From Bacillota bacterium (GTDB lineage Bacteria; Bacillota; Sulfobacillia; RBS10-35; JAJYVN01): DNA of 64,000 nucleotides. The position numbers were made by a program, and so were the translations under genes. The notes below the pieces were generated by a model that saw nothing but the letters and a program-made list of their open reading frames with translations, did no database searches and was not told where the DNA came from. Of the stretch, positions 7,954 through 16,624 are shown one piece after another. Each line of letters begins with the position of its first letter. Within the stretch, counting starts at the first letter, position 1. The stretch covers positions 1 to 64,000 of the forward strand of contig JAJZXK010000005.1 in the NCBI GenBank assembly GCA_021806565.1, written 5' to 3'.

Positions 7954-8553
7954 ATGCATAGCAAAGGGCATCTGTTCGTCTTCATCGGTCCCGGGGGCAG
8001 CGGCAAGACCGCCATGATCTGCCGCATCCAGGCGGAGCGGCCCGAGTGCCGCTTCGTGCCGACGACCACCACGCGGCCCGCGCGGCCCGGCGAGGCGCAC
8101 GGCCGTGAATACTTCTTCGCCAGCGACGGGGAGTTCGAGCACCTGCGCCTGTGCGGCGGCCTGCTGGAGTGGGAACGCATCCACGGGCACCTGTATGGCA
8201 CATCCCGCCGGCGCATCGAGGAGGTGCTGGTGGCGGACGCCGTCGGCTTGACGTCCCTGGACTACAAGGGCGGCAGGGCGGTGCGCCATGCCTACCCCCG
8301 CAACACGACCACCATCTTCGTCCAGCCGGCGTCGCTGGACGAGTTGCGCACCCGCCTGGAGGCCAGGGCGGGCAGCACCCCGGAGGATGTGGCGGCGCGG
8401 CTGCACCGCACCGCCGAGGAGTTGCGGCACGCCGACGAGTTCGACCACGTGATCACCAACCGCAACGGCCACCTCGACGATGCGGTGGCCGCCGCGCTGC
8501 ACATCATGGAAGAGACGCTCGCGGCCGGCCGCCTGGCCGGCGGGCCGCGCTGA
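7954..8553 (+). CDS. Guanylate-kinase-like P-loop nucleoside monophosphate kinase
   Basis: 199 residues. The P-loop GPGGSGKT (12-19), TTTTRPARPGEAHGREYFF (37-55, the GMP-binding segment), GGLLEWERIHGHLYGT (68-83) and LDYKGGRAV (102-110) follow guanylate kinase order. The C-terminal VITNRNG also fits. Canonical enzymes have Ser in the first GMP-binding Thr cluster and IDVQG where this has LDYKG, so it may be a paralogue rather than the essential gmk. The start is uncertain: the ATG at 7954 has AAGGAAG 11 bases before it, but in-frame ATGs at 7915 and 7930 lie in a tandem repeat. Confidence 0.7.
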   Translation: MHSKGHLFVFIGPGGSGKTAMICRIQAERPECRFVPTTTTRPARPGEAHGREYFFASDGEFEHLRLCGGLLEWERIHGHLYGTSRRRIEEVLVADAVGLTSLDYKGGRAVRHAYPRNTTTIFVQPASLDELRTRLEARAGSTPEDVAARLHRTAEELRHADEFDHVITNRNGHLDDAVAAALHIMEETLAAGRLAGGPR

Positions 8554-8566
8554 TGGCCGCGCTGAT

Positions 8567-8586
8567 GGCCGCGCGCGGACGCGGCC
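8567..8586. terminator. Possible bidirectional hairpin between convergent genes
   Basis: GGCCGCG and CGCGGCC arms with a 6-base loop lie between the convergent ends of the kinase-like gene and the ABC permease gene. There is no T tract, so this is only a candidate. Confidence 0.3.
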
Positions 8587-8616
8587 CCCGGGCGCAGCGA
8601 TCCATCCCAACGGGCC

Positions 8617-9471
8617 TCAGCGGATGCCGGTGAACACCACCCCCTGCGTGAAGTTCTTCTGAGCGAAAAAGAAGATGATGATCGGCACGATGGCGACCAT
8701 CAGCGTCCCAGCCATCAGGTCGTTCCAGGCGACGACGTGCCGCCCGACAAACACCTGCAATTGCAGCGTCAGCGGGTAGAGCTTGGTGTTGTTCAAGTAG
8801 ATGAGCGGACCCATGAAGTCGTTCCAGCTGCCGATGAAGGTGAAGACAAAGACGATCAGCATCGCCGGCTTGGCCGAAGGCAGCATGATCCGCGCATACA
8901 TGGACCAGTAGCCGCAGCCGTCCACCCGGGCGGCGTCGAAGATCTCGGAGTTCACCCCGGTGAAGAATTGCCGCATGAGGAAGATGTTGAACGCGCCGCC
9001 GCCGAGGAACGAGGGCACGATCAGCGGCAGGTACGTGTTGACCCAATGAATGTCCTTGAAGAGGATGAAGGTGGGGATCAAGAGCACCGTGGCCGGGAGC
9101 ATCATCGTGGACAGCAGGATCAGAAACAGCAGGTCGCGACCCGGAAAGCGCAGGCGGGCAAAGGCGAAGGCCGCCATGGACGCGGTCAACTCGACGCCGA
9201 CCACGTTGGAGACGGTGAGAAACACGGTGTTGCGCAGCGAGCGCAGGAAGCGCATCGTCTTCCAGGCGTTGAGGAACGGACTCAGTGTGAACGGGTGCGG
9301 AATCCACTGCGGCGGAAACAGCATCACAAAGGCGGTTCCCTTGAGGGCCGTGGAAACCATCCAGACCAGGGGCATCAGCAGCGCCACGGCGCCGACCGAC
9401 AGCACCACCGTCGCCAGAGCATCCCCCGCCCGTGTGCCGACATGACGTGAACTCGGCCCGCCGCGCATCAT
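8617..9471 (-). CDS. Sugar ABC transporter permease (MalG/CUT1 type)
   Basis: 284 residues with about six membrane segments. The inner-membrane EAA loop is EIFDAARVDGCGYW followed by RIMLP, which docks to the ATPase. SWNDFMGPLIYL and the C-terminal FFFAQKNFTQGVVFTGIR tail are typical of carbohydrate-uptake subfamily 1 permeases. The ATG at 9471 follows AAAGGAGGAGG and overlaps the stop of the partner permease, so the pair is translationally coupled. It is the last gene of a three-gene import operon. Confidence 0.93.
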   Translation of the reverse strand: MMRGGPSSRHVGTRAGDALATVVLSVGAVALLMPLVWMVSTALKGTAFVMLFPPQWIPHPFTLSPFLNAWKTMRFLRSLRNTVFLTVSNVVGVELTASMAAFAFARLRFPGRDLLFLILLSTMMLPATVLLIPTFILFKDIHWVNTYLPLIVPSFLGGGAFNIFLMRQFFTGVNSEIFDAARVDGCGYWSMYARIMLPSAKPAMLIVFVFTFIGSWNDFMGPLIYLNNTKLYPLTLQLQVFVGRHVVAWNDLMAGTLMVAIVPIIIFFFAQKNFTQGVVFTGIR

Positions 9472-10448
9472 CCCGCCTCCTCCTTTCCGCGGATCTCGCT
9501 CTGGTAGAAGACCCACGCCCCGGAGGATCGGAAGACCAAGAGCGTCAGGATCAACAGCATGACGAGCATGATCCAGGCCATGGCGGAAGCGTAGCCCATC
9601 TTGAAGAACTCGAAGGCGTTCTCATACAGATACAGCACGTAGAAGAGACTGGCGTTATTGGGCCCGCCGCTGGTCATGACATACGCCTGCGTGAAGATCT
9701 GAAAGCTGCCGATGATGCCCAGGATCAGGTTGAAGAGGATGACGGGACTGATCATCGGCAGGGTGACGTGCCAGATGATGCGGACGCGCGAGGCACCGTC
9801 GATGCGCGCCGCCTCCTCCAACTCCGTCGGCACCCCCTGCAGGGCCGCGAGGTTGATCAGCATACTGCCGCCCACGCCCCACAGGCTCATCAGGATGATG
9901 GCGGGGATCACCCACCTCTGGCTATACAGCCACTGCGGCCCGTGGATGTGGAGCAGGCTCAGCAGGTAGTTGATCAGCCCGAAGTTGGGGTTGAACAGCC
10001 ACAGAAACAGCAGCGAGACCGCCACCCCGCCGACCAGGCTGGGCAGGTAATAGACGGTGCGAAACAGACCGATGCCGCGGATCTTGCGGTTGAGCATCAT
10101 CGCCAGCACCAGGCCTACGGTCAGGTTGAGCGGGATGCTGACCAGGACGTAGTACCAGGTGACGCCGAGTGACTTCCAAAAGAGCGGGTCATGCAGCAGC
10201 TTGGAGTAGTTGGCCAGTCCGACGAAGTGCATGTGGATGAAGTTATAGTTGGTCAGGCTGACATAAAAGGCGAACAGCACCGGAAACGCGATCAGTCCCA
10301 CCAGCCCGACCATGGCCGGGGTGATGAACAGATAGCCGGCGATCGCCTCCCGGCGGCCGAGGCGGGACCCCCGACGCGGGCGGCGCGTGAGGTCCGTCGC
10401 CGCACGGCCGCCACCCGCGTCAGTCCCGGTGTTCAGATGGACACCCAT
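9468..10448 (-). CDS. Sugar ABC transporter permease (MalF/CUT1 type)
   Basis: 326 residues with about six membrane segments. GYLFITPAMVGLVGLIAFPV opens the membrane domain; the EAA loop is ELEEAARIDGASRVRIIWHVTLP; TSGGPNNASLFYVLYLYENAF is a CUT1 signature. It pairs with the downstream permease to form the pore. ATG at 10448 has GGGGGGAGG 8 bases upstream; an ATG/GTG further out lacks such a site. The substrate is unknown; CUT1 systems import oligosaccharides, glycerol phosphate and similar. Confidence 0.93.
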   Translation of the reverse strand: MGVHLNTGTDAGGGRAATDLTRRPRRGSRLGRREAIAGYLFITPAMVGLVGLIAFPVLFAFYVSLTNYNFIHMHFVGLANYSKLLHDPLFWKSLGVTWYYVLVSIPLNLTVGLVLAMMLNRKIRGIGLFRTVYYLPSLVGGVAVSLLFLWLFNPNFGLINYLLSLLHIHGPQWLYSQRWVIPAIILMSLWGVGGSMLINLAALQGVPTELEEAARIDGASRVRIIWHVTLPMISPVILFNLILGIIGSFQIFTQAYVMTSGGPNNASLFYVLYLYENAFEFFKMGYASAMAWIMLVMLLILTLLVFRSSGAWVFYQSEIRGKEEAG

Positions 10449-10523
10449 GCGGGAGCCTCCCCCCATGCCTACCGCGGCACGTCCCCGGCCACCGCACTGC
10501 GGCACCGGGGACGCGCACACCGG

Positions 10524-11831
10524 TCAGGACGGCGTGTGGTATGAGGCGTGCTTCTTCCACTGGGCCTCGATGGAAGCGATCGCCTTGGCCACGGTCATCT
10601 TTCCGGTGGCGACAGCCTGCCAGGCCGGGACGGTGACCTTGGTCGTGAACTGGTTGACGCTGTTCAGCGGCGGCGGGGCCGTGTAGGACTTGGTGGCATG
10701 GGTGAGCAGGTAGACGAACTGCCCCATAGGACCGGTCGCCGTCTGCGCGACGTCCTTGCGCACGGGGATCCCGTAACCGGTGGACAGCTTCAGGTGGTTG
10801 GCGGCCTTATCGGTGGCGACGTAGTGCAGGTACTCGTAGGCCGCCGCCGGGTCCTTGCAGGTCTTGGTGATGGACAGCGGATAGATGCCGACGTGTACCG
10901 GGTACTCCTTTTCCTTGACCCCGGGGACGACGACCCAGGAAAACGGGGTCTTATGGGCCTGCAGCGTCGCGACCGGATAGGGATCCACCAGCATCATGCC
11001 GAGGTTACCCGTCTGGAACATGGTGACGTCGCCACCGCTGCCGCCCAGGCTCGACACCGCGGCGGCCGACGGCGAGGCGCCCTGCTTGAATTGCAGATCG
11101 TACTGCCAGGCAAAGCTGGAAGTGAGTATCGGGTTGCTCAGGTTCAAATGGTGGCCGCCGCCACTGAACGTCAACGGCCCACCCTCGACCACCCCCAGAT
11201 ACTCCGAGGGAAAGAAGGGCGCGATCGGCCAAGTGTTCTTCTTGGTCTTCGTGTACGCCAAGAGCTTGGCAATCGCGCTGCGAAACTCGGCGAGGCTGAA
11301 TGGGCCCGTCTTGGGCGGCGTGACGCCGGCGGCCTTGAGCATGTCGAGGTTGCAGAACACGCCCTGCTGGCAATAGATCGCCGACGGGAAGGCGTAGGTC
11401 TTACCCTTGACCACATACTGCAGTAGCGCCTGCTGGTTGACGACCAGCGACCGCAGCTTGGTGTCGGTCTTGATGTACTCGTCCAGCGGCAGCAGGATGC
11501 CCTCTGGGCCGAACGGATCGACCTGGTACCAGTTGACGATGTTCGGTGCGCTTCCGGTGGCGAGCTCGACGGCCATTTTCTGGTTGGCGATGCCCTGGTA
11601 AACGACCTTGACGCGCTTCTGGCTCGCGTTGAATCCCGCGACGTTCTTCTTGTGCATGTCAGCCTGAGTCTTATAAACCTCCCAATTGCCATAGGTGATG
11701 ACGGTCGGGCTGTTCGCGCTCTTGGTGGAGGCGGCCGGTCCGCCGCAGGCTGTGAGGAAGGGGGCGGCAAGCACGGCGCCCGCGGCCAAACTACCCTGGC
11801 GGATCAAGGAGCGACGCTGCATCGACGGCAT
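10524..11831 (-). CDS. Extracellular solute-binding lipoprotein of the sugar ABC transporter
   Basis: 435 residues. The signal has a basic start with a twin arginine (QRRSLIRQ), a hydrophobic core and the lipobox LTAC with Cys29 as lipidation site. It may be a Tat-exported lipoprotein. The mature part is a family 1 binding protein: ATGSAPNIVNWYQVDPFGPEG, NLGMMLVDPYPVATLQ, YGIPVRKDV and a WQAVATGKMT-type C-terminus. The ATG at 11831 has GGGGAGGA upstream. It is first in the operon. No ATPase gene follows, so the importer presumably borrows a shared MsmX-type ATPase encoded elsewhere. Confidence 0.92.
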   Translation of the reverse strand: MPSMQRRSLIRQGSLAAGAVLAAPFLTACGGPAASTKSANSPTVITYGNWEVYKTQADMHKKNVAGFNASQKRVKVVYQGIANQKMAVELATGSAPNIVNWYQVDPFGPEGILLPLDEYIKTDTKLRSLVVNQQALLQYVVKGKTYAFPSAIYCQQGVFCNLDMLKAAGVTPPKTGPFSLAEFRSAIAKLLAYTKTKKNTWPIAPFFPSEYLGVVEGGPLTFSGGGHHLNLSNPILTSSFAWQYDLQFKQGASPSAAAVSSLGGSGGDVTMFQTGNLGMMLVDPYPVATLQAHKTPFSWVVVPGVKEKEYPVHVGIYPLSITKTCKDPAAAYEYLHYVATDKAANHLKLSTGYGIPVRKDVAQTATGPMGQFVYLLTHATKSYTAPPPLNSVNQFTTKVTVPAWQAVATGKMTVAKAIASIEAQWKKHASYHTPS

Positions 11832-12249
11832 CGTTTCATCCTCCCCGTGTGTATGGTCGGTCCTTTTCTGCCTGCCTCCTCTGGGCACCCGTTCGCCTCA
11901 GCAGATCCACGCCGCATCTACCCTGCCCGGTAGGCTCGCGGCGCGAATCCTTAGGGCGGCACCCACTGCATGAGTCCGTTCGGCATAGAACCCACAGAGT
12001 CCTCTGGCGGCGCCGCCAGCGCCGACGACTGGCAGGAAACCTATCCAACAGATGGCGAAATCCTGACTGAACGATCCAGGACACGCGGCAGATCCGTACA
12101 CGAAGCATCCGAGGCATGCGCCACGCTCCAGGCATCCGGCGGCGGGCCTCTGGCCCTGGCGCGAGGACAGTTTGGCTTCGGGCGATGCGACCGCGGTCAC
12201 GGTCCGGCTTCGGCGGAAGGAAGCCGCGCGGGCCACGAATGCGGTGCCC
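11832..12249. other. 418-bp stretch between the sugar importer and the heptose operon
   Basis: No gene is supported. It must hold the promoter of the importer (minus strand). A perfect 16-bp palindrome CTGGCGGCGCCGCCAG at 12004-12019, about 175 bp before the lipoprotein gene, is a candidate operator. I found no convincing -35/-10 pair. Confidence 0.45.
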
Positions 12250-12783
12250 TCAGCGCAGGAACGCCGCGACCGCGGCGGCCGCGTCGGGCGCCCATGCGGC
12301 CGCCGCCAGCTCCACCCCGTCGGGTGGCGGCGGGCCGACGCGGATCGCCCGCACCCCGGCCGCCGCCGCCGCCTCAATGTCGGTCGGGGAGTCGCCGATC
12401 AACACCGACGCCGACAGGTCAAGCCGCAGGGTCCGCGCCGCCTCATGCAGGAGGCCTGGACGCGGCTTGCGGCAGCCGCAGCCGTCCTCTGGGCGGTGGG
12501 GGCAGACAAACACCCCGTCGATCCGCCCGCCGGCCACGGCCGCCTCGGCGAGCATGCGATCGTGAATGGCGCGGACGCCGTCGGCGGACACCAACCCGCG
12601 CCCGATGCAGGCCTGATTGGTGACCACCGCGCAGATCAGCCCCGCCCCGTGTGCGTGCGCCAATGCCGCCCGCGCCCCGGGCAGCCATTCGAAATCGTCG
12701 GGGCGTAGAACATAGCCGCCGACGATCCGGCGGTTGAGCACCCCGTCACGATCGAAGAGGATGGCCCGCCGCAACCCGTTCAC
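12250..12783 (-). CDS. gmhB: D-glycero-D-manno-heptose 1,7-bisphosphate phosphatase
   Basis: 177 residues. HAD superfamily: nucleophile and acid Asp11/Asp13 in FDRDGVLN, then TNQ (55-57), and the GmhB-specific zinc clip CPHRPEDGCGCRKPRPG (Cys94, His96, Cys102, Cys104), and GDSPTDIEAA with Asp131. It removes one phosphate from heptose bisphosphate (or histidinol phosphate in HisB relatives; the gene neighbours favour heptose). The GTG at 12783 overlaps the kinase stop (GTGA), so it is translationally coupled. It is the last gene of the four-gene operon. Confidence 0.85.
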   Translation of the reverse strand: MNGLRRAILFDRDGVLNRRIVGGYVLRPDDFEWLPGARAALAHAHGAGLICAVVTNQACIGRGLVSADGVRAIHDRMLAEAAVAGGRIDGVFVCPHRPEDGCGCRKPRPGLLHEAARTLRLDLSASVLIGDSPTDIEAAAAAGVRAIRVGPPPPDGVELAAAAWAPDAAAAVAAFLR

Positions 12784-13751
12784 AGCTGGTAGAGAATGCG
12801 GCTGCCCGCACCCCAGAGGCGGAAGGGTAGCTCGCGATAATCCGCCAGGGCCGCGCGCAGCGCCGCCTGCCGCTCTCCCGGACAATACACCAGCAGGAAG
12901 CCACCACCACCGGCTCCGGTCACCTTGCCCCCCAAGGCCCCGGCCTCCCGCGCCAGCCCGTACATCCGCTCGATCTCGTCGGTGCTGATCCGAGTGGACA
13001 GGCTGCGCTTCAGGCACCATGCCTCGTGGAGCAGGCGCCCGAAATCGTCCAGGCTTCCCTGGAGCAGGAGTGCTTCGCCGAGTTCCGCCTGACGGCGCAT
13101 TTCACCGAGGGTGTCCAGGTTATGCCCGACCTTGGCCGCTTGATCCTCCAACACGGCCGACGCCGAACGACTGATGCCAGTGTAGAACAACAGCAATCGC
13201 TCGTCCAACCGGCGCAGGACGTCAAGCCCCACGTCGACCCGGTGGCAATGCACCGCGCCGTCTGGCTCGAACACCATGTGGCGCAGCCCGCCGAAGGCGC
13301 TGGCATACTGGTCCTGAACGCCGATCGGCCGCTCCAGCCGCCCCAGTTCGATGGCGCAGGCCTCCTGGGCCAATTGCGCTGCACCGACGGCCTCGCCGCG
13401 ATAGGCGTGCAGCGCGTTGAGCAGGCCGACCGTCACCGCGCTGGACGAACCGAGCCCGGTCCCCTCCGATGGAATGTCGGCGAAGGTCGCGAGTTCGATC
13501 CCACGCCCGACCCCGGTCAGGCGTAGTGCCTCACGCACCAGATCGTGGCGCACCTCGTCGATGTCCGCCACCGTCTCCGTGCGCGTATAGGCCACGCGGA
13601 TCTGGTCGTCAAAGCGGTCTTTGACCACCACGTAGATGAACTTGTCGATGGTGACACTCAGCACCGCCCCGGAGATGCGGCGATAGACCTCCGGGATGTC
13701 GGTGCCGCCGCCAAAGAAGCCGATCCGCAGGGGGGACTGCGCCACGATCAA
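12780..13751 (-). CDS. hddA: GHMP-family sugar kinase (D-glycero-D-manno-heptose 7-phosphate kinase type)
   Basis: 323 residues. It starts with SPLRIGFFGGGTDIPEV, the hallmark of HddA-like heptose kinases and fucokinase relatives. GTGLGSSSAVTVG is the ATP-binding GHMP loop, PIGVQDQYASAFGG is the substrate loop, and KVTGAGGGGFLLVYC is the C-terminal motif. It would phosphorylate heptose 7-phosphate at C1. The TTG at 13751 is the likely start: GAGGAG lies 8 bases upstream and the codon overlaps the stop of the nucleotidyltransferase gene (TTGA). A GTG two codons later is the alternative. Confidence 0.82.
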   Translation of the reverse strand: MIVAQSPLRIGFFGGGTDIPEVYRRISGAVLSVTIDKFIYVVVKDRFDDQIRVAYTRTETVADIDEVRHDLVREALRLTGVGRGIELATFADIPSEGTGLGSSSAVTVGLLNALHAYRGEAVGAAQLAQEACAIELGRLERPIGVQDQYASAFGGLRHMVFEPDGAVHCHRVDVGLDVLRRLDERLLLFYTGISRSASAVLEDQAAKVGHNLDTLGEMRRQAELGEALLLQGSLDDFGRLLHEAWCLKRSLSTRISTDEIERMYGLAREAGALGGKVTGAGGGGFLLVYCPGERQAALRAALADYRELPFRLWGAGSRILYQL

Positions 13752-14437
13752 TCCGGCCACTCCTCCTGCGCCGCGGCATAGGCCGCGGGTGTGCCAATGT
13801 CTCTCAGATACCCGCTCAACGGTACCCCTGTCGCCCGCCCCAGCCAGTGCGGCACCAGATCGCGGGCGATGTCCGCCGGATCCGGGGCCGTCAGTGCGTC
13901 CACCACGCGGCCCTCCATCACATACAGCCCGGCATTGGCCCACGTCCCGCGCGGATGGGCGGGTTTCTCCTCGAAACCGACGATGCGGCCGTCGGCGTCC
14001 AGTTCCACCACCCCGGTGGCCCTCAGGTCGGCCGGTTGGAACAGCCCCATGGTCAGGGGCCGGCCGGCGGCTTGGTGCGCCCGCCGCAACGCGCCCAGAT
14101 CCGCGTTGGTCAGATTGTCCGCATAGGCCACCAGGACCGGTTCGTCCGGCGGGAAAAAGTCGCGGTTGGCGCGCAGCGTACCCGCGCTGCCGAGCAACTC
14201 CGGCTCATGGACCGTCCGCGGGCGCAGCGACCCCGTGTAGCTGCGGACGAACGCCTCCACTTGGTCGGCCAGGTGGTGCGTGTTGATGCGCACCTCGTCG
14301 CAGCCGTATCGCCCCAGGAGTTCCAGCCACCGCTGCAGCATGGGGCGTCCCCGCACCTCGATCAGGCACTTGGGCGTCTGCAGCGTCAACGGCCTCAGCC
14401 GCGTCCCGAGCCCGGCCGCGAGCAGCAGGCAGCGCAT
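13748..14437 (-). CDS. hddC: Sugar-1-phosphate nucleotidyltransferase (HddC-like)
   Basis: 229 residues. LAAGLGTRLRPLT (6-18) is the nucleotide-binding loop, TPKCLIEVRGRPML follows, VAYADNLTNADL provides the metal-binding Asp, and VGFEEKP and TWANAGLYVM complete the fold. It would join heptose 1-phosphate to a nucleotide (GDP for the alpha anomer, ADP for the beta); the accompanying GHMP kinase of HddA type favours GDP, but this is inference. ATG at 14437 overlaps the epimerase stop by one base. Confidence 0.8.
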   Translation of the reverse strand: MRCLLLAAGLGTRLRPLTLQTPKCLIEVRGRPMLQRWLELLGRYGCDEVRINTHHLADQVEAFVRSYTGSLRPRTVHEPELLGSAGTLRANRDFFPPDEPVLVAYADNLTNADLGALRRAHQAAGRPLTMGLFQPADLRATGVVELDADGRIVGFEEKPAHPRGTWANAGLYVMEGRVVDALTAPDPADIARDLVPHWLGRATGVPLSGYLRDIGTPAAYAAAQEEWPD

Positions 14438-15366
14438 CAGACCTCGTACCTGCCGACATACTCCACCGTCTGCCGGATCCCGTCGACCAAACTGACCGTC
14501 GGGGACCAGCCGGTGGCCGCGACGAACCGCCCGCCATCCAGGGCGATGTGCGAAACCTCGCCGGGACGCGGCGGCAGGTGCAGGGACGCCACCTCCCGGC
14601 CCAGCACCCGCGCCAGGCCGTCGCGGATCTCCAGGACCGACACGCCGACACCCGTGCCCACATTGAAGATCTCGCCGCCGCCGACGTCGGCGAGGACCGC
14701 CCGGTTGGCGGCCACGATGTCGCTCACATAGACGTAGTCCCGCGTCTGAAGGCCGTCGCCGAAGATCTGCACCGGCTCACCGCGCAGGGCGGCGCGGGCG
14801 AAAATGCTGATCACCCCGGCCTCGCCGCGCGGGCTCTGCCGAGGGCCGTAGACGTTGGGGTAGCGCAGCACCGTGTAGTCGAGGCCATACAGCTGGCGGT
14901 ACAGAAACAGGTAGTGCTCCACGGTGTGCTTGGAGATCCCATACTGCGAGATCGGCCGCACGGGGGCGTCCTCGGTCACGGGCACCCGCTGCGGATTCCC
15001 GTATACGGCGCCGCCGGTCGACGCGTAGACCACCTTGCGCACCTTGGCCGCCACGCAGGCCTCCAACAGGTGGATGCCGCCGATCACGTTCACGGCGGCG
15101 TCGCGCTCCGGCTCCCGGGTCGAAACGCGCACATCCGACTGGCCCGCCTCGTGCAGTACCACCTCTGGCGCCACCGCCGCAAGCGAGCGCCGCACCGCGT
15201 CACCGTCCCGCAGGTCGATCCGCTCCAGGGCGGCGCCCGCCGGCACATTCGCCTCACTGCCCGTCGACAGGTCGTCCAGCGCCGTGACCTCATGCCCCGC
15301 CGCCAACAGGTGCTCCACCAGGTGCGACCCGATAAAGCCCGCGCCCCCGGTCACCAGGATCTTCAC
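14437..15366 (-). CDS. NAD-dependent nucleotide-sugar epimerase/dehydratase (SDR)
   Basis: 309 residues. The Rossmann loop GGAGFIG (7-13), the ALDDLSTG adenine-ribose loop, Tyr141 and Lys145 (YGISK) and the RYPNVYGPRQSP segment fit extended SDRs of the GalE/UDP-glucose 4-epimerase group. It is first in the heptose operon, so it may act on the nucleotide heptose or another nucleotide sugar. The GTG at 15366 follows GGAGGGG with 5-6 bases spacing. Confidence 0.85.
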   Translation of the reverse strand: MKILVTGGAGFIGSHLVEHLLAAGHEVTALDDLSTGSEANVPAGAALERIDLRDGDAVRRSLAAVAPEVVLHEAGQSDVRVSTREPERDAAVNVIGGIHLLEACVAAKVRKVVYASTGGAVYGNPQRVPVTEDAPVRPISQYGISKHTVEHYLFLYRQLYGLDYTVLRYPNVYGPRQSPRGEAGVISIFARAALRGEPVQIFGDGLQTRDYVYVSDIVAANRAVLADVGGGEIFNVGTGVGVSVLEIRDGLARVLGREVASLHLPPRPGEVSHIALDGGRFVAATGWSPTVSLVDGIRQTVEYVGRYEV

Positions 15367-15555
15367 GTGGTCCCCTCCAAGCGGCGGCACACCCCCGCCG
15401 TGTTCTCCCCCGCACCTCGCGTCACGGTTCGACGGTGGCGCACCGACGCCTTCGCCCTCCAGCCCGTCCGTCGAGATACTCCAGGCCACCACCGGCGGGC
15501 GGCTTCGAGCCGGGATCCGGCAGGAAACGGTCGGGACGGCGGCGGAGACGGGTCC

Positions 15556-16059
15556 TCACCGCGGGCGTGCCCGCAGCAGATACCAGCAGGCCGCCAGTTC
15601 CACCGCCACGCACAGGACCAGGGCGGGGGCGCCCCAGGATAGCACCGCGGCCGCGACGGTCGCCGCGTCCGCCAGCGCGGCGGCCAGTGAACCGAGCAGG
15701 GCCCCCAGTGCGGCCAGCCCGGTACCGGCCCGCGGCACGAGCCAGAGGCCGAGGGGCAACCAACCCCACCGCACGGCGGCCAACAGGACGATCGCCAGGA
15801 GCGCCGGCACGAGCGGCGGCCGCGCGGCATCCCGCGGCGGTCTCGCCGGCAATGCCGCCAGCACGGCGGCCGCCAGTCCCGGCGGGGCCTGCGGCGGATC
15901 ACCAAAGGCTCCCAGCGCGCCGACGGGATCGGCCCGGCGCCAGCGGCCGGCACAGGACCGGCAGGACGCCAGGTGGCAGGCCACAGCCCTCTTGTGGTCG
16001 GCCGGCAGGCTACCGTCGATCCAGCGGGGCCACAGGCGCAGGACCCGCGCGCAGTCCAT
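15556..16059 (-). CDS. Anti-sigma factor with zinc-binding N-terminus
   Basis: 167 residues. The N-terminal anti-sigma domain carries His29-x3-Cys33-x2-Cys36 (HLASCRSC), the ZAS motif. Hydrophobic segments near 78-95 and 101-160 suggest two to three membrane spans, so it would hold the sigma factor at the membrane. The start lies inside the 3' end of the sigma gene, as is usual for such pairs. The ATG at 16059 is preceded by GGTGGAACGCGGG. The signal sensed is unknown. Confidence 0.75.
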   Translation of the reverse strand: MDCARVLRLWPRWIDGSLPADHKRAVACHLASCRSCAGRWRRADPVGALGAFGDPPQAPPGLAAAVLAALPARPPRDAARPPLVPALLAIVLLAAVRWGWLPLGLWLVPRAGTGLAALGALLGSLAAALADAATVAAAVLSWGAPALVLCVAVELAACWYLLRARPR

Positions 16060-16624
16060 CCCGCGTTCCACCGAAGACCACCTCGCCCAACTGGGTCGCC
16101 AACCGCTTGCGCACACGGTACAGACGGTTCTTGACGATGGTCAGCGGCAATCCGAGCGCGGCGGCGATCTCGCGTAGCGGCAACTCGCGGTCGTAGGCGA
16201 GGACCACCAACAGCCGCTGCTGTGCCGGCAGGTTCGCCACCGCCTCACGCACGGCCCGTCGGCGCTCGGATGCCAGAACGGTCGCCTCCGGCCCCGGATC
16301 CGCGTCGGCGAACGCGTCCCAGGACGCATCCACCGCCTCACGCGGCCGCGCGGCCCGGCGCCGGGCGGCGTCGCGGCAGACATTGACCGCGATCCGCAAC
16401 AACCAGGGACGCAGCGGGCGGGCGGGGTCGAAACGGTTGAGGCCCACGTACGCCCGCAGGAAGCACTCCTGGGTCAGGTCAGCCGCTTCGGACCGGTCAC
16501 CGGCGCACCAGCGCAGGGCGATCCCGTACACGCGGTCCTGATGGGCCTGGACGATCGCGGCAAAGGCGTTTCGTTCGCCGGCCAGGCAGCGGGCGACGGC
16601 ATCCCGTTCCACCGACCCGTCCAT
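16010..16624 (-). CDS. ECF (sigma-70 family) RNA polymerase sigma factor
   Basis: 204 residues. Region 2 is seen as VQAHQDRVYGIALRW, AADLTQECFLRAYVGLNRFDP and RPWLLRIAVNVCRDAARRR. Region 4 is LPAQQRLLVVLAYDRELPL, REIAAALGLPLTIVKNRLYR and VRKRL, the helix-turn-helix for -35 recognition. An acidic linker (~95-115) joins them. It is co-transcribed with the overlapping zinc anti-sigma gene and divergent from the bactofilin-like gene, which is the obvious candidate target. Confidence 0.92.
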   Translation of the reverse strand: MDGSVERDAVARCLAGERNAFAAIVQAHQDRVYGIALRWCAGDRSEAADLTQECFLRAYVGLNRFDPARPLRPWLLRIAVNVCRDAARRRAARPREAVDASWDAFADADPGPEATVLASERRRAVREAVANLPAQQRLLVVLAYDRELPLREIAAALGLPLTIVKNRLYRVRKRLATQLGEVVFGGTRDGLRAGPAPVAPLDRR

